A stretch of 64,000 bases of DNA from Synechocystis sp. PCC 7338 (GTDB lineage: Bacteria; Cyanobacteriota; Cyanobacteriia; Cyanobacteriales; Microcystaceae): the NCBI RefSeq assembly GCF_018282115.1, contig NZ_CP054306.1, positions 620,001 to 684,000 of the forward strand. The letters run 5' to 3'. The position numbers and the translations under genes are program-made. The notes under the pieces are model-generated. The model saw only the letters and a list, made by a program, of their open reading frames with translations, ran no database searches and was not told the DNA's origin. This document shows, piece by piece, positions 33,117 to 43,391 of the stretch (position 1 is its first letter; each line of letters begins with the position of its first letter).

Positions 33117-33821
33117 CTAGTCGGGCTCTTTTTCCTTTTGGGATTGGCTGTGGCGATTGAGGTCAGTGGTGTAGAGGCTAACCAGGCGGGCGACGAAAAT
33201 TACTGAGTACATTTGACCGACGATAGCTTCCATGTTGGACAGCCCCATGGCAACGGAATCTGTGGGAGTAATATCGCCGTAGCCCAGGGTGGTCAAGGTC
33301 GTAAAACTGAAATAGAGCAAGATAAAATTATTAACCCCATCACTTTGCAATTCACTAAAATTAGTAGGGGAGATAATATAGGAGATTCGATAGAGTAAAA
33401 ACCAAAAGACTCCGAGGAGTAAATAAACGCTGATCGCCCCCAGCAAAACATTTTGGTCAACTTTCTGAGCCTTATTTAATTGTTGGCTAATGGTAATTAC
33501 CGCCGCTCCGAAGAACACTGCATAGACTATATCGGCCCAGGTAAAGAGTCTTTGGGAAATGGTTGGGTCACTAATCAACAAAGTTAACAAATCACAGACT
33601 AAGGTGATCGCCACTAGTCCCCGTAGAAAGGTTTTCCAAAGAGAGCTAATGGGCATATTTTTTACCATTACCAGAATGGTCACCGTGAACAGGACGGAAG
33701 TAATAACTCCTCCTATTCGCGTTTTCACAAACATGGTAAAAAGCAGTAATAAAACAATTGACCAAAAAAGATTGCGGTAATGCCAGTTATCAAGATTTTT
33801 TTGTCGATATTTGCCAAACAT
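33117..33821 (-). CDS. synK: Voltage-gated-like potassium channel (SynK type)
   Basis: 234 residues. Six hydrophobic segments can be drawn, with the last two framing a pore loop FTTLTTLGYGDITPTD near 191-206. The filter TTLGYGD is that of potassium channels. It matches the Synechocystis SynK channel (Slr0498), reported to sit in thylakoids and support photosynthesis under strong light. There are no clear regularly spaced Arg residues in segment 4, so voltage sensing may be weak; that is an inference. Confidence 0.9.
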   Translation of the reverse strand: MFGKYRQKNLDNWHYRNLFWSIVLLLLFTMFVKTRIGGVITSVLFTVTILVMVKNMPISSLWKTFLRGLVAITLVCDLLTLLISDPTISQRLFTWADIVYAVFFGAAVITISQQLNKAQKVDQNVLLGAISVYLLLGVFWFLLYRISYIISPTNFSELQSDGVNNFILLYFSFTTLTTLGYGDITPTDSVAMGLSNMEAIVGQMYSVIFVARLVSLYTTDLNRHSQSQKEKEPD

Positions 33822-33850
33822 AAATCACCAGACCAATGGCCATTAAGATC

Positions 33851-35521
33851 CTAATCAACATTGATACAGGCGGCGGCCATTTGTAAAGCTAGTAAACGAT
33901 TTTCCAAGCGATGATGGGGAGATAGTTGTGCCAATACTGGTAACCTTTGCAGGCGAGCCTGGACTTGGCCCTTGGCCCCCACCAAAAACACTTCTCGTTG
34001 CTTGGCCAATGCATCTTTGAGCATGGTTTCGATCGCCAGTAGGGCAGTGATGCCAAGGCGGGGCACCGTGGCCAAATCGAGGATGAGTACATCGTAATTT
34101 TCCACAATGGAGAGCCGGCGAGCAATGGACTTAGCCGCTCCAAAGCTCATGGGGCCACTGAGATGAAACATAAAAATACGGCCATTGGCTTCCCGCAAAA
34201 TTTGTTGTTCCTCTTCCGACAGCCAGTCTTCTCCATCTCCCCGAGTAACGCTTTTAATGGATTGAAGTTGGATATCGGTCAAATTTTTCACTGTGAACAG
34301 ATTGGCCACAAAGACCCCCACCGCCACCGCCGTAATCAAATCCACAAACACGGTTAATCCCAACACCAGATACATTAACCCCGCCCCTTTAGTGGAAAGT
34401 TGGTGGGCCCGCTTGAGGAAACTCCAATCAACAATGTCAATGCCCACTTTGATCAGGATGCCCGCTAAGACGGCATGGGGAATAGGTTCCGTCAACTGCC
34501 CCGCTTTAAGGACAATAATTAACAAAATCAGCGCATGGATCATGCCCGCAATGGGGGTTTTACCACCGGAATTAATATTAATTACCGTCCGCATGGTGGC
34601 TCCAGCCCCAGGCAAACCGCCGCATAGACCGGAAACAAGATTGCCAATGCCCTGGCCGACCAATTCCCGGTCGGAGTCGTGGTGACTGCGGCTGATGTTA
34701 TCTGCCACGAGGGAAGTCAGGAGAGAGTCTAGGGAACCCAACACAGCCAACATGATGCTATAGAGCAACATTTGTTTTAAGCTCCCCCAACTGAGATAGG
34801 GCAGATGAAGGCTGGGCAAACCGGAGGGAATTTCCCCAATACGAGGCAGGGATACATTTCCGAAAAAAATGAGCGAAATTATTGTCCCCACCACCAGAGC
34901 GATTAAGGGGGCGGGCAAAATCCGGTTAACACGGGGCGGAGAAAAAAAGACGATCGCCAGGGCAATTAAGCCCAAACTAACGGCGGCAAAATTAACATCA
35001 TTGATATAGGTGGGAAGAGCTTCCAGGGAGCGCACTACCCCAGGAGCCGTTTGGTGTCCCAATAAGGGGGCAATTTGCAAAATGATGATAATTACCCCGA
35101 TGCCGGACATAAAACCGGAAATGACAGTGTAGGGCATAAAGGTAATATATTTCCCCAAACCAAATAGCCCCAAAAGCACCTGGAAAATGCCGCCGAACAT
35201 CACCACTGTCAGGGCCATGGCCCAACCATTTTCTGGATTGCTGGCAGTTAAATTGGCAAAGGTGGAGGCCATTACCACTGTCATGGGTCCCGTGGGGCCA
35301 CTAATCTGAGCTGGGGTTCCCCCACAAAGGGCGGCAAAAAATCCCGTACAAATGGCGCCATATAGTCCCGCAATGGGGCCAGCCCCCGAAGCAACCCCAA
35401 AGGCTAAGGCTAGGGGAAGGGCAACGATCGCCGCTGTGATACCGCCAAAAATGTCCCCCCGGAGATTATCAAAACGGAGCCCATGGACAAAACGGGCGGG
35501 GGAAGGGAGGGTAGTAGCCAT
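33851..35521 (-). CDS. SulP family anion transporter with STAS domain
   Basis: 556 residues. Ten to twelve membrane segments lie in 1-400, with the SulP signature region ALPLALAFGVASGAGPIAGLYGAI near 34-57. A C-terminal STAS domain occupies about 430-550 (FMFHLSGPMSFGAA, then YDVLILDLATVPRLG). Sulfate/bicarbonate-type family; it is a paralogue of BicA but not BicA itself as I remember it (Slr0096 in PCC 6803). The substrate is uncertain. It is convergent with no gene at its end and adjacent to synK on the same strand. Confidence 0.9.
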   Translation of the reverse strand: MATTLPSPARFVHGLRFDNLRGDIFGGITAAIVALPLALAFGVASGAGPIAGLYGAICTGFFAALCGGTPAQISGPTGPMTVVMASTFANLTASNPENGWAMALTVVMFGGIFQVLLGLFGLGKYITFMPYTVISGFMSGIGVIIIILQIAPLLGHQTAPGVVRSLEALPTYINDVNFAAVSLGLIALAIVFFSPPRVNRILPAPLIALVVGTIISLIFFGNVSLPRIGEIPSGLPSLHLPYLSWGSLKQMLLYSIMLAVLGSLDSLLTSLVADNISRSHHDSDRELVGQGIGNLVSGLCGGLPGAGATMRTVININSGGKTPIAGMIHALILLIIVLKAGQLTEPIPHAVLAGILIKVGIDIVDWSFLKRAHQLSTKGAGLMYLVLGLTVFVDLITAVAVGVFVANLFTVKNLTDIQLQSIKSVTRGDGEDWLSEEEQQILREANGRIFMFHLSGPMSFGAAKSIARRLSIVENYDVLILDLATVPRLGITALLAIETMLKDALAKQREVFLVGAKGQVQARLQRLPVLAQLSPHHRLENRLLALQMAAACINVD

Positions 35522-35626
35522 GGAAAAGGAAGGGGAATTGCATCAAGATTGCTAATCGTCAGCATAGACCAGGGTTATAAATCTGGAACCCGCAACCATC
35601 AGCATTTCCGGACAGGAAGAGGCCTA

Positions 35627-36289
35627 CTATTTTTTAACAGCCAACGTCATGCCATCCCCCAGGGGAATTACACTGATTTGCACCCGTGCATCTCGGGCCA
35701 GGTCACGATTAAATTCTTGCAAAACCTGAGTTTGGGGTTCTTGGGGATCAACCTCGGCCACTTTTCCGTGCCAGAGTACATTATCAATAACTACCAATCC
35801 CCCTGGCCGCAGTAGTTTCAAGCCAGCTTCGTAATAGTGGGGATAGTTACGTTTATCGGCATCAATAAAAATCAGGTCAAATTGAGGCAACGGCTTGATC
35901 CCAGCCAACTGTTCCAACGTTGCCAAGGCGGGCCCCAATCTTAAATCAATTTTTCCTGCCATCCCCGCCCTCTGCCAATACTCCTTGGCGATCGCCGTGG
36001 CGTTGGGGTCTTGGTCACAGGCAATAATTCGACCGTCGGGGGGAAGTTGTAAGGCCATAGCCAAAGTACTGTAACCCCGAAAGACGCCAATTTCTAGTAC
36101 CAGTTTTGCCTCAGTTAAGCTGACCAACAAAGCAAGGAATTGGGCTTGCTCTGGGCTAATTTGCATCTGAGATCCGGGTAAATGGGCCGTTTCCCGCCGT
36201 AACTGAGCTAGAGACAAGGATTCCTCTGCACTAATGCTTTGCAGATAGGAGTAAAGACTGGGATCAAAACCGGTGATACCTTTGCCCAT
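35627..36289 (-). CDS. Cation-dependent O-methyltransferase (CCoAOMT family)
   Basis: 220 residues with a Rossmann SAM fold. The SAM site [17 protein letters not shown] lies near 59-75 and metal-binding Asp residues are in [12 protein letters not shown] (near 139-150) and VIDNVLWHG. The Synechocystis homologue (Slr0095) was crystallised and methylates catechol-type phenolics in vitro. The biological substrate is unknown. It starts 18 bases after the DnaJ-like gene stop, so the two are probably one unit. Confidence 0.92.
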   Translation of the reverse strand: MGKGITGFDPSLYSYLQSISAEESLSLAQLRRETAHLPGSQMQISPEQAQFLALLVSLTEAKLVLEIGVFRGYSTLAMALQLPPDGRIIACDQDPNATAIAKEYWQRAGMAGKIDLRLGPALATLEQLAGIKPLPQFDLIFIDADKRNYPHYYEAGLKLLRPGGLVVIDNVLWHGKVAEVDPQEPQTQVLQEFNRDLARDARVQISVIPLGDGMTLAVKK

Positions 36290-36307
36290 GGAATATTTTG
36301 TTGAATT

Positions 36308-37312
36308 TTAGGCCAATAAATTGGCGTACTTTTCCACCGTCTGGCGGGGATTTTCTGTCCGTTGGGCCCGGATCTTTTCGTAGCACTCTCGTTCAATGGC
36401 GCTAAGGTTTTGGGGAGCAGTGATGATTAAACGCACCAACTGGTCACCCCGCCCCTGTTTGGGGTTGGGCCAACCTTTACCCTTTAACCGTAGGGATTGG
36501 CCAGATTTAACCCCGGCCGGTACTTTCATCCGCACCATGCCGTCGGGAGTGGGCACATCAATGTCGGCCCCTAATACTGCTTCATCGGGGGCGATCGCCA
36601 ATTCACAGACCAGGTTATCCCCTTCAAATTGGAAAAAGGGATGGGAGGTCAGCTGCAGATTAAGGTATAGATCTCCCCTTTGGCCGTAGGAGCTAGCCAT
36701 GCCCTTACCTTTGACCCGCACTCGACTACCATTTTTCGCTCCAGCAGGAATGCGCACGGTGACCATTTCATCCCCCAGGTTGAGGCGTTTTTCCACCCCC
36801 CGAAAAGCTTCCGCCAGGGTTAACTGTAGAGTTGCTTCCCGATCGCCAGCGGGGGCCTGGGCATTGCCAAAACCACCAAAATCATTGAAACCAGGGCCGC
36901 CGGTGGAATAACCGTAGGAGGTTCTAGGACCGCCACCGGGGGTATTGAACCGCCCTAATAGCTCATTGATAAATTCGTCAAAATTACCGTACTGGCTGAA
37001 GTCAAAGCCACCAAAATCAACCCCCACGCCGGGATTCCCTGGGCCATAACCTCCACCGGGTTGCCCCGCCGCTCCGGCTTGTTGCCAATAGCGACCAAAT
37101 TGATCATATTTTTTGCGTTTTTCCGGGTCAGAAAGCACCTCATAGGCTTCGCTAATTTCCTTAAACCTTTCCTCCGCCGCCTTATCCCCAGGATTTTTGT
37201 CAGGATGATATTTCAATGCCAATTTACGGAACTGCTTTTTAATGTCAGCTTCTGAAGCGGTTTTGCCCACTCCTAAAATTTGGTAATAGTCCTTGAAATC
37301 CGTTGATGCCAT
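36308..37312 (-). CDS. DnaJ/CbpA-type co-chaperone
   Basis: 334 residues. The J domain occupies 1-72 with the HPD tripeptide in [11 protein letters not shown] Gly/Phe-rich linker spans about 80-155 ([20 protein letters not shown]). Two beta substrate-binding domains follow (170-330), and there is no zinc-finger region, so it is a class II/CbpA-like Hsp40. It should stimulate a DnaK. A non-canonical Hsp70 is encoded 6 kb downstream on the same strand. Confidence 0.93.
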   Translation of the reverse strand: MASTDFKDYYQILGVGKTASEADIKKQFRKLALKYHPDKNPGDKAAEERFKEISEAYEVLSDPEKRKKYDQFGRYWQQAGAAGQPGGGYGPGNPGVGVDFGGFDFSQYGNFDEFINELLGRFNTPGGGPRTSYGYSTGGPGFNDFGGFGNAQAPAGDREATLQLTLAEAFRGVEKRLNLGDEMVTVRIPAGAKNGSRVRVKGKGMASSYGQRGDLYLNLQLTSHPFFQFEGDNLVCELAIAPDEAVLGADIDVPTPDGMVRMKVPAGVKSGQSLRLKGKGWPNPKQGRGDQLVRLIITAPQNLSAIERECYEKIRAQRTENPRQTVEKYANLLA

Positions 37313-37429
37313 ACAAGTGTCCCTCCTGTGACCTGAAACTGCCGCCCTGGAGCAAAACTAGAAAAATTTTTCCCAAACCCGCCATAGAGTTCGTCAAACC
37401 GCCCTAGCTTTACCCCCAACTAACCTACT

Positions 37430-38203
37430 CTAACAAGAAGTTCCGTCGCAGTTTAGCCGGTTCCCCAGATTCGGTTTTGCTCCCCGGTACCAATGGGCCA
37501 AAGTGTGGGGGCAAACCCCCAGATGATAGCCCACTACCACCGCCTGGTTAATGACCGTAGTCCTGACCAGTCCTAGCTTTTGCCAACGCCGTCCAGATGT
37601 AATCACTTTGTCTTCGGCGATCGCCACTTTTCCCCCTTGTTGGCTCAGTTTTTGCATAAATTGGTAATCTTCCATAATTGGTAAATCAGCAAACCCCCCC
37701 AGTCGCTGAAAATCTTGTTTTCGGATAAATAAACCTTGATCGCCATAGGGAAGTTGGGCATAAATAGAACGCCAAAGAATTAACTTTTCTAGCCAGCGGT
37801 AGAGTTTACCAGGCAGATCAATGGTCAGGGCAAAAGCTCCGGCTATGTAATTAGTATTAGTTAATATTCGGGCTATTTGGGCAAAAAAATCCTCTGGCAA
37901 AATGCTATCTAAATGTAAAAATAATAACCACTCCCCCTGGGCTAAGCTGGCACCATAATTCATTTGGTTAGCCCGCCCTGGTTGAGGACTAGAAAAAACC
38001 TTTAAATCTAAATGATCCGCATAACTTTGGCATAACTCTACTGTGCTATCTTGACTACCCCCATCAATAATCAAAATTTCCATTCGTTTATCTTTTGTAA
38101 ACTGTGCCAAATACCCTTTTTCGTATTGAATTGAAGATTGCTGCAAAATTTCTGCTTCATTAAGCACAGGAATAATAATACTTAACTGGGGCATAACAGC
38201 CAT
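37430..38203 (-). CDS. Family 2 glycosyltransferase (TIGR04283-like)
   Basis: 257 residues. A GT-A fold with LSIIIPVLNEAEIL near 5-18, IIDGGSQDST near 44-53, and an EWLLFLHLDSILPE DxD-like region near 90-103. MEDYQFMQKLSQQG carries the catalytic-site acidic residue. It resembles TIGR04283 glycosyltransferases, a group often found near radical-SAM selenodomain genes; none is here. It ends eight bases after the aldehyde dehydrogenase stop, so co-transcription is likely. Confidence 0.85.
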   Translation of the reverse strand: MAVMPQLSIIIPVLNEAEILQQSSIQYEKGYLAQFTKDKRMEILIIDGGSQDSTVELCQSYADHLDLKVFSSPQPGRANQMNYGASLAQGEWLLFLHLDSILPEDFFAQIARILTNTNYIAGAFALTIDLPGKLYRWLEKLILWRSIYAQLPYGDQGLFIRKQDFQRLGGFADLPIMEDYQFMQKLSQQGGKVAIAEDKVITSGRRWQKLGLVRTTVINQAVVVGYHLGVCPHTLAHWYRGAKPNLGNRLNCDGTSC

Positions 38204-38211
38204 GGTTTAAC

Positions 38212-39576
38212 CTAAGAAAAAAGTCGCTTAATCAAGTTCATCTTTTTCCCATAGGGAGGATAACGGAGATTGGTTTCCCCCCAAAAGGGACGACGTAAAA
38301 TACTTTTGTAGTTACTAAATGTGTCAAAACTAGCTTTACCATGGTAGCGACCCATGCCACTTTCTCCTACCCCACCAAAGGGTAATTCTGCCACGGTTAA
38401 ATGTAAGAGAATGTCGTTCAAGCAAACACTGCCAGAGCTGGTAAATTGCAACATTTGCTCTTGTTTTTGTCGATTATTACTGAAAAAATATAACGCCAAT
38501 GGTTTAGGCTTAGAGCGAATAAAATCTATTGCTTCTGCCAAGTTTTCATAGGTCAAAATTGGCAGGATGGGGCCAAAGATTTCTTCTTGCATTAATGGAG
38601 AATTAAGATCCGACTCAATCATTAGAGTCGGTGCAATATAGCGATCGCCTTCGTCATGCTCTCCCCCCGTAATCACTTTGCCATGGCCTAATAAACACAC
38701 TAACCGTGACCATTGTCGTTGGTTAATAATGCGAGTGTAGTCGGGGTTCTGGGCCGGATTTTCCCCAAAAAGTATCTTAATGGCTTGTTGTAAGGCTGGC
38801 AAAAGTTGCCCTATACAAGATTGCTCCACCAACAAATAATCCGGCGCTACACAGGTTTGCCCTGCATTGACTAGCTTGCCCCACATAATTCGTTTAGCCG
38901 TTTCCTGAAGGTTAATTTCCCTATCCACCACACAGGGAGATTTACCGCCCAATTCCAAAGTAACTGGGGTTAATTGCTCTGCCGCCGCTGTCATAATTAA
39001 CCGACCCACCCTAGCACTGCCAGTGAAGAAAATATGGTCAAATTTTTCCTGTAACAATTGTTGGCTAACGGTTTCATCCCCTTCCACCACCGTCGCCCAA
39101 CCTGGGGGAAATACGTTCTGGATTAATTGGGCCATTACTCCACTGATGGCCGGGGTGTATTCTGACGGCTTTATCACCACACAATTACCAGCGGCGATCG
39201 CCCCGATTAAGGGCATCAAACAAAGATAAAAAGGATAATTCCAGGGGCTAATAATTAGCACTAAACCAAGGGGTTCTGGTCTTAGTTGGGCCGTGGCAGG
39301 AAACACCAGTAAATTAATACCCGCTCGTTGGGCTTTTGACCATTGCTGAAGATGTTTTTGATAATAATTAATTTCCCTAATTACCCCTAAAATTTCATTT
39401 ACATAGGTTTCAAAAGGGGGCTTACCAAAGTCCTGCTGGAGGGCAGTAATGATATCTTTTTCCTGGGCTTGAATTTGCGCTTTTAGTTTTGTCAGTAAGC
39501 TTAATCTTTCCTCCATCGATTGAGTTTTACGAAGACGAAAAAACTGTCTTTGCTCAGCAGTAATAGTTTTAAGCAT
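38212..39576 (-). CDS. Aldehyde dehydrogenase, class 3 type
   Basis: 454 residues. General-base Glu in TLELGGKSPC (near 208) and catalytic Cys in NAGQTCVAP (near 242) are present. LTVAELPFGGVGESG and a hydrophobic C-terminus end the protein. Class 3 enzymes oxidise medium- and long-chain fatty aldehydes with NAD(P). In Synechocystis this gene lies next to tocopherol genes and likely removes fatty aldehydes from lipid peroxidation; that link is inference. Confidence 0.92.
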   Translation of the reverse strand: MLKTITAEQRQFFRLRKTQSMEERLSLLTKLKAQIQAQEKDIITALQQDFGKPPFETYVNEILGVIREINYYQKHLQQWSKAQRAGINLLVFPATAQLRPEPLGLVLIISPWNYPFYLCLMPLIGAIAAGNCVVIKPSEYTPAISGVMAQLIQNVFPPGWATVVEGDETVSQQLLQEKFDHIFFTGSARVGRLIMTAAAEQLTPVTLELGGKSPCVVDREINLQETAKRIMWGKLVNAGQTCVAPDYLLVEQSCIGQLLPALQQAIKILFGENPAQNPDYTRIINQRQWSRLVCLLGHGKVITGGEHDEGDRYIAPTLMIESDLNSPLMQEEIFGPILPILTYENLAEAIDFIRSKPKPLALYFFSNNRQKQEQMLQFTSSGSVCLNDILLHLTVAELPFGGVGESGMGRYHGKASFDTFSNYKSILRRPFWGETNLRYPPYGKKMNLIKRLFS

Positions 39577-39639
39577 ATCTAGGGTGAATGACTCTATTTT
39601 AAATGTAAAATTATTATTAAAATAAGCAAAGATAAGGCA

Positions 39640-40695
39640 TTAGTAAATCTTCCCAGACCATTGGGGAACTTCCAACTGTTGTTCCAAAGCTTCCACCGCT
39701 TCATAGAGAGCTTGAAAATTGCCTTCACCAAACCCCTTAGCCCGATGACGACGTTCAATAATTTCCCAAAATAAACTACCGTCTCCGTAGCAAGGCAAGC
39801 TAAAAATTTGTAGCAGTAACTGCTCACCTGTATGGGCTTGATCATCGAGGAGAATTTGTAGACGCTCTAGGCTATCCCAGTCTAGATTTAAATAGTTATG
39901 GTGGAAGTGACTGCACTGTTGTTGTTGCTTGTAATAGCTAGGGGGGACAGAAAGAAATTCCACTCCCTGAGCGCGCAGATGCCCCACGGTTTCAATAATA
40001 TTGTCGGTGGCAAAAGCTACGTGTTGAATACCCGCCCCGCCATTGTTAGCTAAAAAAGTTTCTATCTGAGAAGTATTTGTAGTCGGACAGTTGAGATTAA
40101 ACTGAACTTTTCCATTGGCATTGATTAACGCTTCACTGTATAACCCAGAATGGAAAGTATTAATAGTAAACTGTTGTTGCACTGACCAATCAAACACCTG
40201 TTGATACCATTGGGAAGCCTGGGTAAATTGATCAGCTCCAATATTTAGTACCACATGATCAATGGTGGTTAAGTTAGAGCCATGGGACTTTTGGCTCTTC
40301 AAGGAAGGACGAGCTGGATAAACACTATGGGCCACGTCACCCCAGGCTAAAAAAGTTAATCCTTCTGCCCCAGTGAGGGGATGGTTAATAGGACTAGTTT
40401 TAATTTGTTTTTGCTCTAGATGGACGGAAAAACTAGGCCAGTTCTCTGCTTCTATTTGCCATGCCACTTCGCCAATGCCGGGGGGATGTTTTTGTAGGTA
40501 ATGACCATATCTACTGAAATCGGATTCAGATGTAGGAGCAGAAACCATTAACAGGATTTGCCCCTGTTGGTAAATGCCAGTAATACCCTGGTCAGTAATA
40601 ATTTTATTTAAGCAAGTGAAACCCCATTGATGCTGATAGCAATGATGGGCTGACTGATAATCGTCAACGTACAAATGAAGATAGTCGAATTCCAT
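39640..40695 (-). CDS. hppD: 4-Hydroxyphenylpyruvate dioxygenase
   Basis: It converts 4-hydroxyphenylpyruvate to homogentisate, the head-group precursor of tocopherol. 351 residues, two vicinal-oxygen-chelate modules. Iron ligands are visible: His in TIDHVVLNI (near 147), His in GIQHVAFA (near 226), and Glu in LFWEIIERR (near 313). It is 12 residues longer than the Synechocystis PCC 6803 protein I recall, with extra sequence around residue 100, so this strain differs. The next gene in the pathway order, gamma-tocopherol methyltransferase, is 23 bases upstream. Confidence 0.92.
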   Translation of the reverse strand: MEFDYLHLYVDDYQSAHHCYQHQWGFTCLNKIITDQGITGIYQQGQILLMVSAPTSESDFSRYGHYLQKHPPGIGEVAWQIEAENWPSFSVHLEQKQIKTSPINHPLTGAEGLTFLAWGDVAHSVYPARPSLKSQKSHGSNLTTIDHVVLNIGADQFTQASQWYQQVFDWSVQQQFTINTFHSGLYSEALINANGKVQFNLNCPTTNTSQIETFLANNGGAGIQHVAFATDNIIETVGHLRAQGVEFLSVPPSYYKQQQQCSHFHHNYLNLDWDSLERLQILLDDQAHTGEQLLLQIFSLPCYGDGSLFWEIIERRHRAKGFGEGNFQALYEAVEALEQQLEVPQWSGKIY

Positions 40696-40718
40696 AATTA
40701 CCTAGGAGATTGTGGACT

Positions 40719-41603
40719 TCAAACTAAAGGCTTTATCCCCGTTAATAAGCCAAAACGCACCAATCCCCGTTCATAACCCCATTTCATTAATCGCAAACAC
40801 AGGGCGGCATTAATAATTTTGGGTCCCGCTTGCCCCAAGGCCCATAACACTTGGGGATTAAGGGCAGATTCCATCACCCGCTCCCAAAAAGGGGCTACCG
40901 CCACAGACCAATCGGCGGTTTTAATTTCCCCAAAGCCGCATTCTCTGGCGATCGCCTCGTAATCTGGCAGGGAAACCACATAGGGTAAACAGTACACGTC
41001 ATAAATAGCTTGGAGATGACGACGTTCATCGGCGGTGAGGGGCCCATTGCCGGGCTCGATGGGACGATGACACCAGGTGGCTAAAATCAGACGGCCACCG
41101 GGTTTAAGTACCCGCCAAGCCTCTTGCAAAAACTGAGCTTTGTTGGGCATGTGCTCCCCACTTTCCAGAGACCAAACCCAGTCAAAAGAGTCGGAAGCAA
41201 AGGGTAAAGCTAAGGCATTGGCCACTTGGAACTGACAGCTTGAGCCCAATGCCACGGCCCGGGCTCTTTCCCCTGCCCGTTCCACCTGTACGGGGGAGAG
41301 ACTTACCCCCATTACTTCTGCTTGGTATTGCTGGGCTAAATACAAACTGCTGCCGCCAATGCCACAGCCTAAATCGAGAATTTTCCCTGGCTTACCACTA
41401 TCTTGGGGCACTGCCCAGGCCAATAGTTCTTTAATCAGATCAATTTGGGCCTGACGGCGATCGATCCGATAGGTGCCGTGGGGCCCGTAGTAGCCGTGGT
41501 GCATGTGCTCACCCCAAACATCTTCCCAAAGACCGCTGGAGTCGTCGTAGAAGTCCTTAATTTTTTCGTAGAGATCTGCACTGGCAGTGGTGGCGCTGGC
41601 CAT
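40719..41603 (-). CDS. vte4: Gamma-tocopherol methyltransferase
   Basis: It methylates gamma- to alpha-tocopherol using S-adenosylmethionine. 294 residues from the ATG at 41603. The SAM motif ILDLGCGIGGSSLYLAQQ is near 76-93, and the family signature WSLESGEHMPNKAQFLQEAWRVLKPGG is split by the SAM loop region near 145-170. The PCC 6803 annotation carries a hydrophobic N-terminal leader of about 23 residues; here its first residues (MVYHVRPK) sit in another frame, so the short start is supported. The neighbours are hppD and crtO on the same strand. Confidence 0.93.
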   Translation of the reverse strand: MASATTASADLYEKIKDFYDDSSGLWEDVWGEHMHHGYYGPHGTYRIDRRQAQIDLIKELLAWAVPQDSGKPGKILDLGCGIGGSSLYLAQQYQAEVMGVSLSPVQVERAGERARAVALGSSCQFQVANALALPFASDSFDWVWSLESGEHMPNKAQFLQEAWRVLKPGGRLILATWCHRPIEPGNGPLTADERRHLQAIYDVYCLPYVVSLPDYEAIARECGFGEIKTADWSVAVAPFWERVMESALNPQVLWALGQAGPKIINAALCLRLMKWGYERGLVRFGLLTGIKPLV

Positions 41604-41762
41604 GGTATGGAAAGGAAAATAACAATAGGATTCAAGGCTGACCTTGGAAGGGCAAGCTTAGGCCTAACATGGTAAACCATTTATCTTGTCGGGCTTAACC
41701 TGCAATGTTCCCCGATGACCAAACCAGAAGATTTGTCAGCGTCCCGATCTAAGTGTTCTGCT

Positions 41763-43391
41763 TCACCAAAAACGTCGTTGTTGCTTCAAAAAAGCCCGAG
41801 CGCAATTTCTACCAGGCATACCGGAGATGGAGCCCCCGGGATGGGTGCCGGCCCCAGTTAAGTAAAGATTTTTGATGGGGGTTTGATAGTTAGCGATTTC
41901 CGGTAGGGGTCGCAGGAACATCATTTGATCGAGGGTCATATCTAAATGGTAAACATTGCCGTTGTAACTCCCCAGCCGTTGGGCTAATTCCGCCGGACTT
42001 TCCACCTGGCGACCAATAATTAAGGATTTTAGGTTAGGGGCATAGTCAGTCAATTTATCAATCACCCGATCTGCCACTTTTTCCTTCAACTCATCAGTCC
42101 AACCTGTGCCCATTAACCCGCTTCCTTCCAATCCAGCAATGCAGTAGGGGGCAAAAAATTCGATCCACAGGGTGTGCTTGCCTGGGGGGGCCATGGTGGG
42201 GTCCAAGAGGGTGGGGATGTCTACATATAGGGAAGGGTTAGCGTCGGGAACTTGCCCCAGGGCAATAAGAGCGTGGGCCTCCTCCACATGGCGTACCGAG
42301 TCGGCGATTAAAATGGTTCCTGTCAAATCCTGTTCTCCGGCCATTGCGGTGAAGTAGGGTAAACCAGAGAGGGCGCAGTCAATTTTTAAAATCGCTTCGT
42401 TATTGTTTACCGTCCGCCGTTCCAGCCGTTCCCCTAGGGTTTGATCCACCTTAGCTAGGGCCGCCGGTTCCACCAATTGCAAAAATAAACGGCGGGCATC
42501 GATGTTAGAAATGATGCCTTTTCTGGCCCGGTACTGTTCGCCACTGGCCACTTCCACCCCGATCGCCTGGTTGTTTTCCACCAATACCCGTTTGACGGTT
42601 TGATCGGTGAGGATTTTTCCCCCTTGAGCTTGCACTAATTTCACCAACGCATCTGTTAAAGACCCCGTGCCCCCTTTGGGCCTAGCAATGCCTTCCCCAT
42701 GGCGCATGGCCACCATCATCATGCCGGAGCTACTGCCTTTTTGGGATGGGGGAGCCCCAATTTCTGAACATAGTCTGGCCAGGGGAGCCTTCACTCGTTC
42801 ACTGTCAAACCATTCATTGAGCACGTCTTCCGGGGAGCCAATCATGGTGCGGATAAAATCCAACGCCTTAGTTTTCGACCCGGCGATCGCCAACACGGAT
42901 TTTAAATTTTCCCAACCGTAGTTGAGGGCTAAGTCTAGCAAAGCCTGGGGAGGAGCATTAAAGGCAGGCTGGACAGCGGTGAGTAAATCCGTCCAATAAT
43001 TGACAAATTGCTGATATTTTTCCGCGTCCCTGGGGCTATAGGTGGCGATGTGGGCGCAGGTTTGAGCTAAGGAACGGTAGGCCATGAAAGCTTCCCCATC
43101 CAACCCGGGACAAAAAACACTGGGGTCACAAAATAAATATTCCAAACCGTACCGGGACAAATTTAATTCCTGCAACACTGGCCCCAGAAAGATAAATTCG
43201 TGGTCAATGGCACAGCGGTTAAAGCGAAACTGGGGAGATAGCTCCGGCATGAGTGCTTCTGTGGTGGCCGCGCCCCCAGGCACTTCCCGCTTTTCTAGTA
43301 ACATCACTCCCAAGCCCCGTTGGAGCAGATAGGCCGCACAGACTAGGCCATTGTGCCCCGCCCCAATAATGACGACATCGGTGGTGATCAT
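41763..43391 (-). CDS. crtO: Beta-carotene ketolase
   Basis: 542 residues, a CrtI-like flavoprotein. FAD-binding motif VVIIGAGHNGLVCAAYLL is near 6-23, and the C-terminal NLYLTGAGTHPGGSISGMPG loop is present near 510-529. CrtO adds keto groups at C4 of beta-carotene giving echinenone or canthaxanthin, which are also ligands for photoprotective proteins. The phytoene desaturase family is the alternative, but the arrangement matches the Synechocystis crtO locus (slr0088). It is upstream of vte4 on the same strand. Confidence 0.9.
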   Translation of the reverse strand: MITTDVVIIGAGHNGLVCAAYLLQRGLGVMLLEKREVPGGAATTEALMPELSPQFRFNRCAIDHEFIFLGPVLQELNLSRYGLEYLFCDPSVFCPGLDGEAFMAYRSLAQTCAHIATYSPRDAEKYQQFVNYWTDLLTAVQPAFNAPPQALLDLALNYGWENLKSVLAIAGSKTKALDFIRTMIGSPEDVLNEWFDSERVKAPLARLCSEIGAPPSQKGSSSGMMMVAMRHGEGIARPKGGTGSLTDALVKLVQAQGGKILTDQTVKRVLVENNQAIGVEVASGEQYRARKGIISNIDARRLFLQLVEPAALAKVDQTLGERLERRTVNNNEAILKIDCALSGLPYFTAMAGEQDLTGTILIADSVRHVEEAHALIALGQVPDANPSLYVDIPTLLDPTMAPPGKHTLWIEFFAPYCIAGLEGSGLMGTGWTDELKEKVADRVIDKLTDYAPNLKSLIIGRQVESPAELAQRLGSYNGNVYHLDMTLDQMMFLRPLPEIANYQTPIKNLYLTGAGTHPGGSISGMPGRNCARAFLKQQRRFW

